64,000 nt of DNA from an uncultured Saprospiraceae bacterium (lineage in GTDB: Bacteria > Bacteroidota > Bacteroidia > Chitinophagales > Saprospiraceae): positions 124,001-188,000 of the forward strand of contig CALGAW010000022.1 in NCBI GenBank assembly GCA_937959115.1. Direction: 5' to 3'. Shown here piece by piece: positions 1 to 8,252 of this stretch. Under the pieces are notes generated by a model. The model had not been told where the DNA came from. It did not search any database and saw only the letters and a list, made by a program, of their open reading frames with translations. The position numbers and the translations under genes are program-made. How positions within the stretch are numbered: the first letter of the stretch is position 1; each line of letters opens with the position of its first letter.

Positions 1-384
1 TCGAATGATGGTCGTCCTTGGGTGTAACACACGCTCTTTGATTAGATGAATGCCTCGTTTTTCATCACTTGCTCCAAATACCAATTTTCCTAGCTGTGCC
101 CAGTATAGCGCGCCTCCACACATCGTGCAAGGCTCAAGCGTTACATAAAGCGTACATTCACTAAGGTACTTGCCACCTAGATGATTTGCAGCAGAGGTAA
201 TCGCCAACATTTCAGCATGAGCCGTTACATCATTTAACAATTGCGTTTGATTGTGCGCTCTTGCGATAATCTGATTTTTACAAACGACAACAGCTCCAAC
301 AGGCACTTCTCCTTGCTCAGCAGCTTTTTGTGCTTCTTGAATGGCCGCTTTCATAAAATGATCGTCACTTAAAACAGAAATCAT
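1..384 (-). CDS. tadA: tRNA-specific adenosine deaminase TadA (3' end cut by window)
   Basis: Cytidine-deaminase-fold enzyme that converts the wobble adenosine of tRNA-Arg(ACG) to inosine in the cytoplasm. Reading the minus strand from an ATG at 384 gives an uninterrupted frame to the window edge (128 codons; the C-terminus lies outside). The zinc-binding signatures are visible: HAEM (ligand His and proton-shuttle Glu) at about residues 56-59 and PCTMCGG (two Cys ligands) at about 88-94, followed by the family-typical GASDEKRG. Part of the frame strongly resembles TadA (EVPVGAVVV, ARAHNQT, NDVTAHAE). A guanine or other nucleoside deaminase of the same fold is the main alternative. It is divergent from the TolC gene at 547. 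Confidence 0.85.
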   Translation of the reverse strand, partial: MISVLSDDHFMKAAIQEAQKAAEQGEVPVGAVVVCKNQIIARAHNQTQLLNDVTAHAEMLAITSAANHLGGKYLSECTLYVTLEPCTMCGGALYWAQLGKLVFGASDEKRGIHLIKERVLHPRTTIIR

Positions 385-546
385 AGGAATAGTATTAAAT
401 ATTCGTTTACGAAAAACCCTCAATTTTTGTTGAGGTTATCTAATCTTAATCAAAGTTAATCCATTATTTTTTATGATTGATATAATTATTTAGTAATTCC
501 GCCAATTGAATACTATAATTGTAACACATTTTTATTAATTGATGCG

Positions 547-1974
547 ATGAAACATATAATCCTAAATTTTACACCTGTTTTCTTCTTCATTTTCTTCACA
601 TTCTCAGCAAATGGACAAGAATCTTGGGGACTTGAAAAATGTATTGAACACGCTGCAACGAACAATCTACAAGTATTGCGGTCAAACATTGGAATAGAAC
701 AGGCAAAACTGAATCAAAATCAGACAAAACAACAACGCTATCCCTCAATTTCAGGTACGGGTAGCTATAGTGTCAACTTTGGTCGTTCGATAGATCCAAC
801 TACAAATACATTCGAATCTAAAACCCTGCAGGGGAATAATTTTGCGATTAGTGGAGGTGCGCCGATATATAATGGGTTTCAAATTAAGAAATCAATTGAG
901 CAAGGCGAGTTTGATATTCTATCTTCTCAATCGGATAAGGAAGCAATCATTAACAACCTCGCTCTTTCTGTTGCTCAGGCTTATCTTCAAATTTTATTGA
1001 ATGAAGATCAAGTTGAAATTGCTAAAAATCGAAAGGCGTCAACATTGCGACAACTGGAGCGGACAAACAAACTAATTAACGCTGGGCAATTGGCAGCAGT
1101 TAATAAACTTCCGATTGAAGCACAAATATATTCTGATGAACAAACCATCATTACGACCTCTAATTTAGTACAGGGAGCATATTTAAATTTAAAATCTCTA
1201 TTGAATTTAGAGGCAGATTATGATTTAATCATTGAACGCCCAGATGCAATAGTACCTGAGCGTTACAATCTTGAGGCACTTGACTTAGAAGAATTGTACA
1301 ATAGTTCGATTTCTTATCAGCCTCAGATCAAGGCAAATGATTATAAAATGCAAAGTGCTCGAAAAGCTATTGAAGTAGCAAAAGGCGCAAAACAACCTTC
1401 CTTGTCTGTATTTGGTAATTTAAGTACGAACTGGGCAGACATTGCTAAAAAAAGATCTGCAGTTCCTTCGACAACGCTAGTACCAGTTACATTTATGGGA
1501 CAAACAGGCAATATTGAATTTCCAGGTCAGGATATTATTGTTGATGATTATCCTTACTTCAATCAATTAGGTGACAATTTTGGTCAATCTTTAGGACTAC
1601 GTCTTTCAGTTCCGATTTATAATAATGGTATCTTAAACACAAACATACAGCGTGCAGAATTGAACTTGGTCAATGCTAGTTATACTGCCAAACAAGCAAA
1701 ATTGCAATTGAAAGCTGACATTCAGAATGCATTAGCCAACGCTCGCGCAGCTGAAAAAGAGCTCAAAGCATCTGAGAAATCAGTCGAAGCCCAAGAATTA
1801 GCATATCAGAGCACTGAAAAACGGTTTAATCTTGGAGCAGCTACTACGTTTGAGTATACAGAAGCCAAAGACAACTTAGACATTGCAAAAGCCAACTTGG
1901 TCACAGCCAAGTATAAATTATTGTTTCAATTAAAAGTTTTAGATTTTTACGCGGGTAAAGAAATTACATTATGA
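547..1974 (+). CDS. TolC-family outer membrane efflux protein
   Basis: Predicted outer-membrane channel of a tripartite export system (475 aa). An N-terminal signal peptide ends around the Ala-Asn-Gly-Gln at residues 21-24. The mature part has the two-fold repeat of long amphipathic helices and beta-strand segments typical of TolC: a first helical hairpin at about residues 45-220 and a second at about 260-470, each with strand regions rich in G/N/S (for example SVNFGRSIDP and LRLSVPIYNNG). The gene overlaps the next one by 4 nt (ATGA at 1971-1974), so the two are translationally coupled. The substrate cannot be inferred. The family call is secure. Confidence 0.93.
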   Translation: MKHIILNFTPVFFFIFFTFSANGQESWGLEKCIEHAATNNLQVLRSNIGIEQAKLNQNQTKQQRYPSISGTGSYSVNFGRSIDPTTNTFESKTLQGNNFAISGGAPIYNGFQIKKSIEQGEFDILSSQSDKEAIINNLALSVAQAYLQILLNEDQVEIAKNRKASTLRQLERTNKLINAGQLAAVNKLPIEAQIYSDEQTIITTSNLVQGAYLNLKSLLNLEADYDLIIERPDAIVPERYNLEALDLEELYNSSISYQPQIKANDYKMQSARKAIEVAKGAKQPSLSVFGNLSTNWADIAKKRSAVPSTTLVPVTFMGQTGNIEFPGQDIIVDDYPYFNQLGDNFGQSLGLRLSVPIYNNGILNTNIQRAELNLVNASYTAKQAKLQLKADIQNALANARAAEKELKASEKSVEAQELAYQSTEKRFNLGAATTFEYTEAKDNLDIAKANLVTAKYKLLFQLKVLDFYAGKEITL

Positions 1975-3356
1975 AAGGGAATCGATTAATTTGGATCTTA
2001 CTTCTTATCGTTGCTGCCTTTGCAGTGTTTGCTTACATCAGAGGCAAATCTGCTAAAGACCGCAATAAAACAGAGGTCAAAGTAGAAAAGGTCAATAAAC
2101 GGAAGATCATTGAAACCGTAACTGCCAGTGGTCGGATTTTCCCTGAAGAAGAGTTAAGCATTACTTCTGATGTATCTGGAGAAATCGTGAAGTTACTGAT
2201 CAAAGAAGGCGACACTGTTCGTACTGGACAACTGTTGGCCCAAATTGACAAAGAACTGTACATGTCGCAAATCGAACGTCTTGAAGCAGTGCTCAAAGGT
2301 ACAAAAGCCTCCGCTCAGGACTCGAAATCACAGTCAGGGCAGTTTACCTCAAGTTTAAAGCAAGCAGAAGCGCAGGTACAGCAAATTGATGCTCAAATCG
2401 GAAATGCGCAAGCTGTGCTAGCTAGAACTACCGAACTGTTTAATGAAGGCATTGTGGCAAAAGCTGAACTCGAATCTGCACAAGCCTCTCTAAAATCCTT
2501 AGAAGCGAACAGAGCATCTGCTGTAGCAAGTATTGAAGCTGCTCGCTCCAATATCAATTCTGGCCAAGAACGGGTAAACGTAGCACAGTCAAACATAGAA
2601 GGAGCAGAAGCGAACTTAAAAGAAGCAAGGAAAAACCTAGCACGGACTCGTATTGTTGCACCAGTAAGTGGAGTCGTCTCCAAGCTCAACCTTAAAAAAG
2701 GGGAACGAGTAGTCGGTACTTCTCAAATGTCAGGAACTGAGATCCTACGGATCGCCAACATGGCTTCTATGGAAGTTCAGGTAGACGTGAGTGAAAACGA
2801 TATTATCCGAGTCGCACTGGGAGATACTGCGACCATTGAAGTGGATGCTTACCAGGAGAAAACATTTTTAGGTGTAGTGACACAAATCGCGAATTCTGCC
2901 AATAATACTGGGATGTCACTGACGACAGATCAGATCACCAATTTTACGGTGAAGGTTCGAATGCTGTCTTCCTCCTATGCTGTATTGTCTAAAACTATGG
3001 GGCGTAGCCCGTTCCTTCCAGGTATGTCTGCAAATGCGGAGATTAAAACCAAGGAGATTAACGGAGTACTGTCAATCCCAATCCAAGCAGTAACTACTCG
3101 AGAAGAAGAGGAAAGCGATAATGTGAAAGAGGCTGAACTGAAAGAAGTCGTCTTTATTTTCCAACAAGATAGTGTGGTAATGAAAGAAGTAAAAACGGGT
3201 ATTCAAGATGATACTTACATTGAAGTTCTTTCTGGTGTATCTGAAAACGACGAAATTGTGATCGGACCATATTCCGCAGTCTCAAGAAAACTAGAAAACG
3301 GTACAGCTGTTAAAAAGGAAGATCCCAAAAAGAAGAAAAAGGTAAAAAGAAGGTAA
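1971..3356 (+). CDS. HlyD/MacA-type efflux periplasmic adaptor subunit
   Basis: Membrane-fusion protein (461 aa) expected to link an inner-membrane pump to the TolC channel encoded just upstream. One N-terminal membrane anchor lies at about residues 5-23, followed by a lipoyl/biotinyl-like half (GEIVKLLIKEGDTV, about 69-82), a long Ala/Gln/Glu-rich coiled-coil hairpin (about 110-225), the second lipoyl half (RIVAPVSGVVSKL) and beta-barrel and membrane-proximal domains. It ends in a Lys/Arg-rich tail (KKKKKVKRR). The usual following ABC permease/ATPase or RND pump gene is missing; a TetR gene on the opposite strand begins 50 nt downstream. Confidence 0.92.
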   Translation: MKGNRLIWILLLIVAAFAVFAYIRGKSAKDRNKTEVKVEKVNKRKIIETVTASGRIFPEEELSITSDVSGEIVKLLIKEGDTVRTGQLLAQIDKELYMSQIERLEAVLKGTKASAQDSKSQSGQFTSSLKQAEAQVQQIDAQIGNAQAVLARTTELFNEGIVAKAELESAQASLKSLEANRASAVASIEAARSNINSGQERVNVAQSNIEGAEANLKEARKNLARTRIVAPVSGVVSKLNLKKGERVVGTSQMSGTEILRIANMASMEVQVDVSENDIIRVALGDTATIEVDAYQEKTFLGVVTQIANSANNTGMSLTTDQITNFTVKVRMLSSSYAVLSKTMGRSPFLPGMSANAEIKTKEINGVLSIPIQAVTTREEEESDNVKEAELKEVVFIFQQDSVVMKEVKTGIQDDTYIEVLSGVSENDEIVIGPYSAVSRKLENGTAVKKEDPKKKKKVKRR

Positions 3357-3406
3357 GCCCACTAGCGTTAGGTTAAAATTGTAGAGCATTAAATGCCTGC
3401 CTATTG

Positions 3407-4015
3407 TTATCGTTGCAACGCATGTATTATAAACGTTGTCACTTCTTTTTTACGTCTTGATAAAAGTTTATTGAATTCTTCCTTCGTTAGATTTGTTGAA
3501 TTTTGTATCATTTTTCCTCCGATAAAGGGGAATACGCACAAGGATATCACATTGATATACAATTGCTTAGGGCAAACATTCTTAATCGCTCCAACTTCTA
3601 CTTTGTGCTGAACATCCTTAAAGAAAGAAACCGACCAGTGATCAGTTACAATAGCCGTATCTGTCTGGTGATTGGGGTGTCGATTGAGTTCATTCAATAC
3701 AAATAGTACACTCTCTGGTGATTTGCTTAGTTCTGAAATGTAACAATCCACAAAGTTTTCGAGCTTTTTAAAGATCGAATAATTAGAATTGATTAAATGA
3801 TCGTGACAAGGAGTTAACCTGTTGTAGGTTTTTGAAAAAACAGCGGAAAACAATGCTTCCTTTGATTTGAAATAATAGTGTAAAAGTCCCTTGTTTATGC
3901 TTGCGGCATCGGCAATTTCTTGCATTCTAGCACCAGAAAATCCTTTTTTTACAAATTCACTTTTAGCAGCTTCAATTATCAGCTCCTGTGAACTTTTTTT
4001 CGCGTTCATCATCAT
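3407..4015 (-). CDS. TetR/AcrR family transcriptional regulator
   Basis: One-component repressor-type regulator (202 aa). The N-terminal helix-turn-helix is clear at about residues 10-55: IIEAAKSEFVKKGFSGARMQ, then the recognition-helix region and the family-typical LLHYYFKSKEALFSAVF. The C-terminal ligand-binding half is variable, as usual. It is convergent with the TolC/HlyD pair and may regulate it, by analogy with AcrR-type arrangements, but no operator shared with the TolC promoter was found by eye. Confidence 0.9.
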   Translation of the reverse strand: MMMNAKKSSQELIIEAAKSEFVKKGFSGARMQEIADAASINKGLLHYYFKSKEALFSAVFSKTYNRLTPCHDHLINSNYSIFKKLENFVDCYISELSKSPESVLFVLNELNRHPNHQTDTAIVTDHWSVSFFKDVQHKVEVGAIKNVCPKQLYINVISLCVFPFIGGKMIQNSTNLTKEEFNKLLSRRKKEVTTFIIHALQR

Positions 4016-4099
4016 TCTTCATTTTTAGCTTTTCTCTGGGTAGGTATTCTTTATACGAAGGAATAAAAAAAAAGTCATCAATTTTGACAATTTTTTAAA

Positions 4100-4846
4100 T
4101 CAAATTGAAGTCAAATTTTTGATCATTTGTTCATGATTATTTAAAAAATTCTTTGTTGTCTGAAAATGCGCAGTTTCTTCGTAAGCAGTTAGTTCAATAG
4201 ATTTTTCTGCGATTTGATAAATTTCTGAATTGGGGTAACTCATTAGTATAGGAGAGTGGGTAGCGATGATGAATTGAGCGCCCTTTTTTACAAGTTCGTG
4301 GAGACGAACAAGAAACGAAAGTTGACGGTCTGGAGACAAGGCAGCTTCAGGTTCGTCTAATATGTACAAACTATCTCCTCGAAAGCGATGCATAAACAAG
4401 GAAAAAAAGGATTCTCCATGGGATTGTTCGTGCAAAGATTTCCCACCATAATAATCAATAAATGATGCTCCTCCTGGCTCTTCTGACAATCGATCTACCT
4501 CAGAAGCTACATTGTAGAAGCTCTCAGCTCGTAGGAAAAACCCATCTCTAGGCTTTTTCAATCCTCTTGCAATTCTAAGGTATTGATCTAAGTTGGAATG
4601 GGTTTCAACCGTATTAAAAGAAAAATTTATACTGCCTCCTTCTGGATTAAATCCCCACGCAACAGCGATACCTTCTAGTAAAGTAGATTTTCCTGAACCG
4701 TTTTCACCCACAACAAACGTGACCGAAGGATGAAAGTTAAACCCTTCAAACGTTTCCAAAAAAGGCAAAGAAAGAGGGTATTCATCATAGGATTCAATAT
4801 CTTCCTCTTTTAGAGAAACCCGTGTCAAAAAGTGTGTTTTAATCAT
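4100..4846 (-). CDS. Small AAA/ABC-type ATPase (RecF-like AAA_21 fold)
   Basis: Stand-alone soluble ATPase of 248 aa with an ABC-like catalytic core. Visible motifs are Walker A GENGSGKST at about residues 48-56, a signature-like SHGES, Walker B LYILDEPEAALS and the H-loop IATHSP. It lacks a coiled coil or nuclease domain, so it is not an OLD-family nuclease or an SMC protein. Similar short ATPases are scattered in bacterial genomes and are usually annotated only as AAA family ATPase; the function is unknown. A -7 box lies 10 nt upstream of the ATG. No partner gene is evident: neighbours are a TetR gene downstream and a tRNA on the other strand. Confidence 0.85.
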   Translation of the reverse strand: MIKTHFLTRVSLKEEDIESYDEYPLSLPFLETFEGFNFHPSVTFVVGENGSGKSTLLEGIAVAWGFNPEGGSINFSFNTVETHSNLDQYLRIARGLKKPRDGFFLRAESFYNVASEVDRLSEEPGGASFIDYYGGKSLHEQSHGESFFSLFMHRFRGDSLYILDEPEAALSPDRQLSFLVRLHELVKKGAQFIIATHSPILMSYPNSEIYQIAEKSIELTAYEETAHFQTTKNFLNNHEQMIKNLTSI

Positions 4847-4856
4847 AACTCTAAGA

Positions 4857-4864
4857 CAAAGATA
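4857..4864 (-). promoter_or_regulatory. -7 box TATCTTTG for the AAA ATPase gene
   Basis: Minus-strand TATCTTTG matches the Bacteroidota housekeeping -7 consensus TAnnTTTG. It ends 10 nt before the ATG at 4846, implying a leader of only a few nucleotides. No clear -33 TTG is seen. Confidence 0.5.
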
Positions 4865-4940
4865 AGGGATTTATATTCCTATCCTCTGGAACTTTTTCTA
4901 AAATTTTTACGTTAATTATATTGATTTATTACAGAATCGT

Positions 4941-4970
4941 TTGTAATCTGGTTACAAGAATGTAACTTTG
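4941..4970 (+). promoter_or_regulatory. Bacteroidota-type promoter of the tRNA gene
   Basis: TTG at 4941-4943, a 19-nt spacer, then TAACTTTG at 4963-4970, a full match to the Bacteroidota TTG(-33)/TAnnTTTG(-7) promoter. Transcription should begin a few bases before the mature tRNA 5' end at 4988. This is the best complete promoter in the window. Confidence 0.75.
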
Positions 4971-4987
4971 CTGCACAAATTTTGTGA

Positions 4988-5061
4988 GGGCCTATAGCTC
5001 AGTTGGTTAGAGCAACGGACTCATAACCCGTTGGTCCCTGGTTCGAGTCCAGGTGGGCCCA
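4988..5061 (+). tRNA. tRNA with CAU anticodon (elongator Met or Ile2)
   Basis: The cloverleaf folds by eye: acceptor GGGCCTA with TGGGCCC (one G-T pair), D-stem GCTC/GAGC, anticodon loop CTCATAA (anticodon CAT), T-stem CCTGG/CCAGG with loop TTCGAGT, discriminator A at 5061. CCA is not encoded. The G1-C72 pair excludes an initiator tRNA. The acceptor carries C4-G69 and C5-G68, which are recognised by TilS in E. coli tRNA-Ile2, so a lysidine-modified Ile2 is as likely as elongator Met. The pair closing the anticodon stem is an unusual A31-C39 mismatch. Confidence 0.9.
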
Positions 5062-5069
5062 CTAGATTA

Positions 5070-5107
5070 AAAGCCCTTTGTTTGAAAGACAAAGGGCTTT
5101 CTTTTTT
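5070..5107 (+). terminator. Rho-independent terminator after the tRNA
   Basis: Perfect 11-bp stem AAAGCCCTTTG / CAAAGGGCTTT with a 9-nt loop, followed by CTTTTTT. It ends transcription of the tRNA 17 nt before the rpiB start codon. Confidence 0.85.
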
Positions 5108-5124
5108 ATGTTAAAATAGTCACC

Positions 5125-5571
5125 ATGGAAGAACTTAAAACGATAGCTGTTGGATGTGATCACGCTGGATTTCCATACAAAGAACTAGTCAAATCAGTTG
5201 TAGAAGATCTTCAACTAGAATTGATTGATTTTGGTACAAATAGCACCGAATCTGTTGATTATGCTGACTTTATTCATCCATTAGCTGAAAGTATTCTTAA
5301 GAAAAATGCAGAATTAGGCATCATCATTTGTGGCAGTGGAAATGGTGTTGCTATGACTGCCAATAAGCATGCAGGCATTCGTGCTTCAGTTTGCTGGAAT
5401 GTAGAATTGGCTGCTCTTTCAAGGCAGCACAACAATGCCAATGTCCTATCTATTCCCTCTCGATTTGTATCAAAAGAAGTAGCTACTGCTATGATCAGAG
5501 AGTTTTTGGGAACAAAATTTGAAGGTGGAAGACATGAAAGACGGGTGAATAAAATTGATATTCATTGTTAA
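5125..5571 (+). CDS. rpiB: Ribose-5-phosphate isomerase B
   Basis: RpiB/LacAB-family sugar-phosphate isomerase (148 aa, family length about 145-150) interconverting ribose-5-phosphate and ribulose-5-phosphate in the pentose phosphate pathway. Visible family features are CDHAGF at 11-16 (substrate-binding Asp/His), the catalytic Cys69 in IICGSGNG, the RASVCW segment after Arg86, and HNNANVL at 102-108. The ATG at 5125 lies just after the tRNA terminator, so the gene must have its own promoter; no clean TAnnTTTG was found. Confidence 0.93.
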   Translation: MEELKTIAVGCDHAGFPYKELVKSVVEDLQLELIDFGTNSTESVDYADFIHPLAESILKKNAELGIIICGSGNGVAMTANKHAGIRASVCWNVELAALSRQHNNANVLSIPSRFVSKEVATAMIREFLGTKFEGGRHERRVNKIDIHC

Positions 5572-5619
5572 GATAAAAACAATTCTTTAACTTCGAACCA
5601 CAGAAATAGTTATACCTCA

Positions 5620-7350
5620 ATGTCAGTTATACGAAAATTACTACTCTTAATTCTTTTCCCAATCAGTATTTTACAAGCACAAGCTCCTAGCGACGCTGTA
5701 ATACAAATTAAGGTTGGAGGGAAAACTGTTTTTTATAATTCAGATGGGGAAGTAATTGATAAAAATAGTACCCTAGAAACGAAGCAACCAGAAAAGTCGA
5801 TTGACCTCAAGCAAGAACTCGAAGCCGCAGATACTTGGGAAGCAAAAGATGAAGCAAGTAAAATGGCTGCAACTATCACAGTAAAAGATCTAAAAAAACA
5901 CCTAAAGTTTTTAGCTTCTGACGAACTAGAAGGCAGAGAAACAGGAACAAGAGGACAGCGAGAAGCTGCACAGTATATCGCTGATGAATTTAAGACCTAC
6001 GGGTTTCCTACCCTAGGAGAAAACAAGACCTCGTACTATCAGAAAGTTCCTTTGATTACAGAAGATTGGAATGATATCGCAATCACCGTCAATGGGAATA
6101 AGTATAATCATCTCAAGGACTTCTATAGCTTTACAAAATCAAACAGAGCTCGCATCAAAACCTCAAGGGAAGAGGTGATTTACCTAGGTTATGGTATTGA
6201 AGATGAAAAATATAGTGACTATGAAGGGATTGATGTAAAGGGAAAAATCATCTTAATTTACCAAGGAGAACCAAGAGATGAAGATAATGTGTCCTTCATT
6301 ACTGGAAAGACAGAACCATCAGAATGGACCACCGACTACAAGGAAAAACTGCAGCTCGCAAAGAAAAAGGGCGTGCGTGCGGTCTTGATGATCGAACGGA
6401 ACATCCCATTTTATGTACATAAATACAACTACCGTCTTCGGAAAACACATTTTAGACTCAATGAGCTGGATCCAGCTAGAAAATTCTGTAATAGCTTATA
6501 CATTTCACCTGATGTCGCAAAGGACATCATTGGTAAAAAGTTTGAACGCGTAGTGGAAGCAAGAGAATATACAAAAGCCACAGGCGAATCAGTTTCTGTA
6601 AAATTGGACTGTGAGATCACCATCAATCAAGATGAGACACATGGAACGGTAATGGCAGAAAATGTGCTAGGCTTTATTGAAGGCACAGACCCAGTGCTGA
6701 AAGACGAAGTGATTGTGGTCACCGCTCATTACGATCATCTTGGCAAACTAGGCGATGATATTTATAATGGCGCAGATGACAATGCTTCTGGTACTTCTGT
6801 AATACTAGAAATTGCTGAAGCATTTGCAATCGCAAAACAAGGAGGAAATGGCCCGAAACGTAGTATTTTGGTGATGGCCGTGTCTGGTGAGGAAAAAGGG
6901 TTGCTAGGATCTGAATATTATTCTGAAGAACCATTGTTCCTTCCTGAAAATACTGTAGCAAATGTGAATGTGGATATGGTTGGGCGTGTAGACCCAGACC
7001 ACAAGGATGGCAAGGACTATATTTATGTGATTGGTGCAGATCGCTTAAGCCAAGATCTACACGATATTAACGAGGCGGTTAACTCAAAATATACGAACCT
7101 GGAACTGGATTACACGTACAACGCTCTTGACGATCCTAATAACTTTTATGAGCGGTCTGATCATTACAATTTTGCAAAAAAAGGCATTCCCGCGATCTTC
7201 TATTTTAATGGTACCCACCGTGATTATCACCGAATCACTGATACCGAAGATAAAATCGAATACAAGAAGATGCAACAGCGAGCTCGATTGGTATTTCTGA
7301 CGACATGGGAGTTAGCAAATCGCAGCGAGCGCATACGTTTGAATAACTAG
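5620..7350 (+). CDS. Secreted M28-family zinc aminopeptidase with PA domain
   Basis: Exported di-zinc peptidase (576 aa) probably releasing N-terminal amino acids in the periplasm or outside the cell. A signal peptide covers residues 1-20 (cleavage near LQAQA). A PA-like insert spans roughly residues 160-310 (KGKIILIYQGE). The catalytic M28 domain follows: HYDHLG at about 370, NGADDNASGT with the bridging Asp, SGEEKGLLGS with the catalytic and metal Glu residues, NVDMVGRVD, and the final metal His in HRDYHRITDT. All metal and catalytic positions appear intact. It sits 48 nt downstream of rpiB, with which it may be co-transcribed without a functional link. Confidence 0.92.
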   Translation: MSVIRKLLLLILFPISILQAQAPSDAVIQIKVGGKTVFYNSDGEVIDKNSTLETKQPEKSIDLKQELEAADTWEAKDEASKMAATITVKDLKKHLKFLASDELEGRETGTRGQREAAQYIADEFKTYGFPTLGENKTSYYQKVPLITEDWNDIAITVNGNKYNHLKDFYSFTKSNRARIKTSREEVIYLGYGIEDEKYSDYEGIDVKGKIILIYQGEPRDEDNVSFITGKTEPSEWTTDYKEKLQLAKKKGVRAVLMIERNIPFYVHKYNYRLRKTHFRLNELDPARKFCNSLYISPDVAKDIIGKKFERVVEAREYTKATGESVSVKLDCEITINQDETHGTVMAENVLGFIEGTDPVLKDEVIVVTAHYDHLGKLGDDIYNGADDNASGTSVILEIAEAFAIAKQGGNGPKRSILVMAVSGEEKGLLGSEYYSEEPLFLPENTVANVNVDMVGRVDPDHKDGKDYIYVIGADRLSQDLHDINEAVNSKYTNLELDYTYNALDDPNNFYERSDHYNFAKKGIPAIFYFNGTHRDYHRITDTEDKIEYKKMQQRARLVFLTTWELANRSERIRLNN

Positions 7351-7417
7351 GAATCAAGTAGCCTCACAAATTAGAATAGGAAAACGATTATTCAGTAAAT
7401 TTATAGGAGAAATAATT

Positions 7418-7425
7418 TAATTTTG
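7418..7425 (+). promoter_or_regulatory. -7 box TAATTTTG upstream of the RsmI-like gene
   Basis: Match to TAnnTTTG ending 17 nt before the ATG at 7443, which would give a leader of roughly 10 nt. No convincing -33 element. Confidence 0.4.
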
Positions 7426-7442
7426 CTGATCAATCAATAACT

Positions 7443-8171
7443 ATGAGCAAAGGCAAATTATATTTGATTCCCACTCCTCTTGGCGAATCTACAGCACACA
7501 CCATCCCAGAATATGTGATCACGGTTATCCATCAGTTAAACTGTTTTATTGCAGAACGACCGAAAACTGCACGACGTTTTCTAAAAGAAATCAAAACACC
7601 TGTTGCGTTTCCAGATATGACCTTCTTTGAACTCAATAAACGGACAGACCCCAATGAGTTATCCAATTTTCTGAGACCTGCACTAGAAGGAACTGATATC
7701 GGTCTATTGTCTGAGGCTGGTGTGCCTGGCGTGGCTGATCCTGGCGCTGAAATGGTTGCCTTAGCACACAAACACGGGATTGAAGTGGTGCCGCTTGTAG
7801 GACCATCCTCCATACTGCTTGCACTTATGGCGAGTGGGCTGAGCGGACAGCGGTTTGCCTTTCACGGATATCTCCCCATCAAGCGACCGGAGCGCGTAAA
7901 AGAACTTGCTAAATTGGAGAGCTTAAGCCAACGAACTGGGCAGACGCAAATTTTTATCGAAACGCCTTATCGAAACAATGATTGGCTGAAAGATGCGATA
8001 AATAGTCTTTCTTCAAATATTTTTTTGTGTGTTGCCGCTGATTTATCGCTTTCAAGCCAATATATTGCAACAAAATCCGTTAAAGACTGGAAGAAAGGAA
8101 CTTTACCAGATTTACATAAGCGACCAGCAATCTTTTTAATTGGCCAACTGGCTAGTGGTTATTATAAGTAA
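7443..8171 (+). CDS. RsmI-like SAM-dependent methyltransferase (tetrapyrrole-methylase fold)
   Basis: Class III SAM-dependent methyltransferase (242 aa). LYLIPTPLGE at the N-terminus, SEAGVPGVADPGA at about 86-98 and VPLVGPSSILLALMASG at about 117-133 are the cofactor-pocket signatures of the RsmI (16S rRNA C1402 2'-O-methyltransferase) group, followed by FHGYLP and the C-terminal IFIETPYRN segment. Bacteroidota carry this shorter relative in addition to, or instead of, canonical RsmI, so I give the family rather than the exact target. It stands alone between a peptidase gene and a T9SS cargo gene. Confidence 0.85.
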   Translation: MSKGKLYLIPTPLGESTAHTIPEYVITVIHQLNCFIAERPKTARRFLKEIKTPVAFPDMTFFELNKRTDPNELSNFLRPALEGTDIGLLSEAGVPGVADPGAEMVALAHKHGIEVVPLVGPSSILLALMASGLSGQRFAFHGYLPIKRPERVKELAKLESLSQRTGQTQIFIETPYRNNDWLKDAINSLSSNIFLCVAADLSLSSQYIATKSVKDWKKGTLPDLHKRPAIFLIGQLASGYYK

Positions 8172-8252
8172 AATAAAAATCAAAAGATTTTGCCTCCTTT
8201 ATGCTTTTAATAAGGTTCTTCTCTGTAATTTAGAAAGCCAAAAGGACTAACA

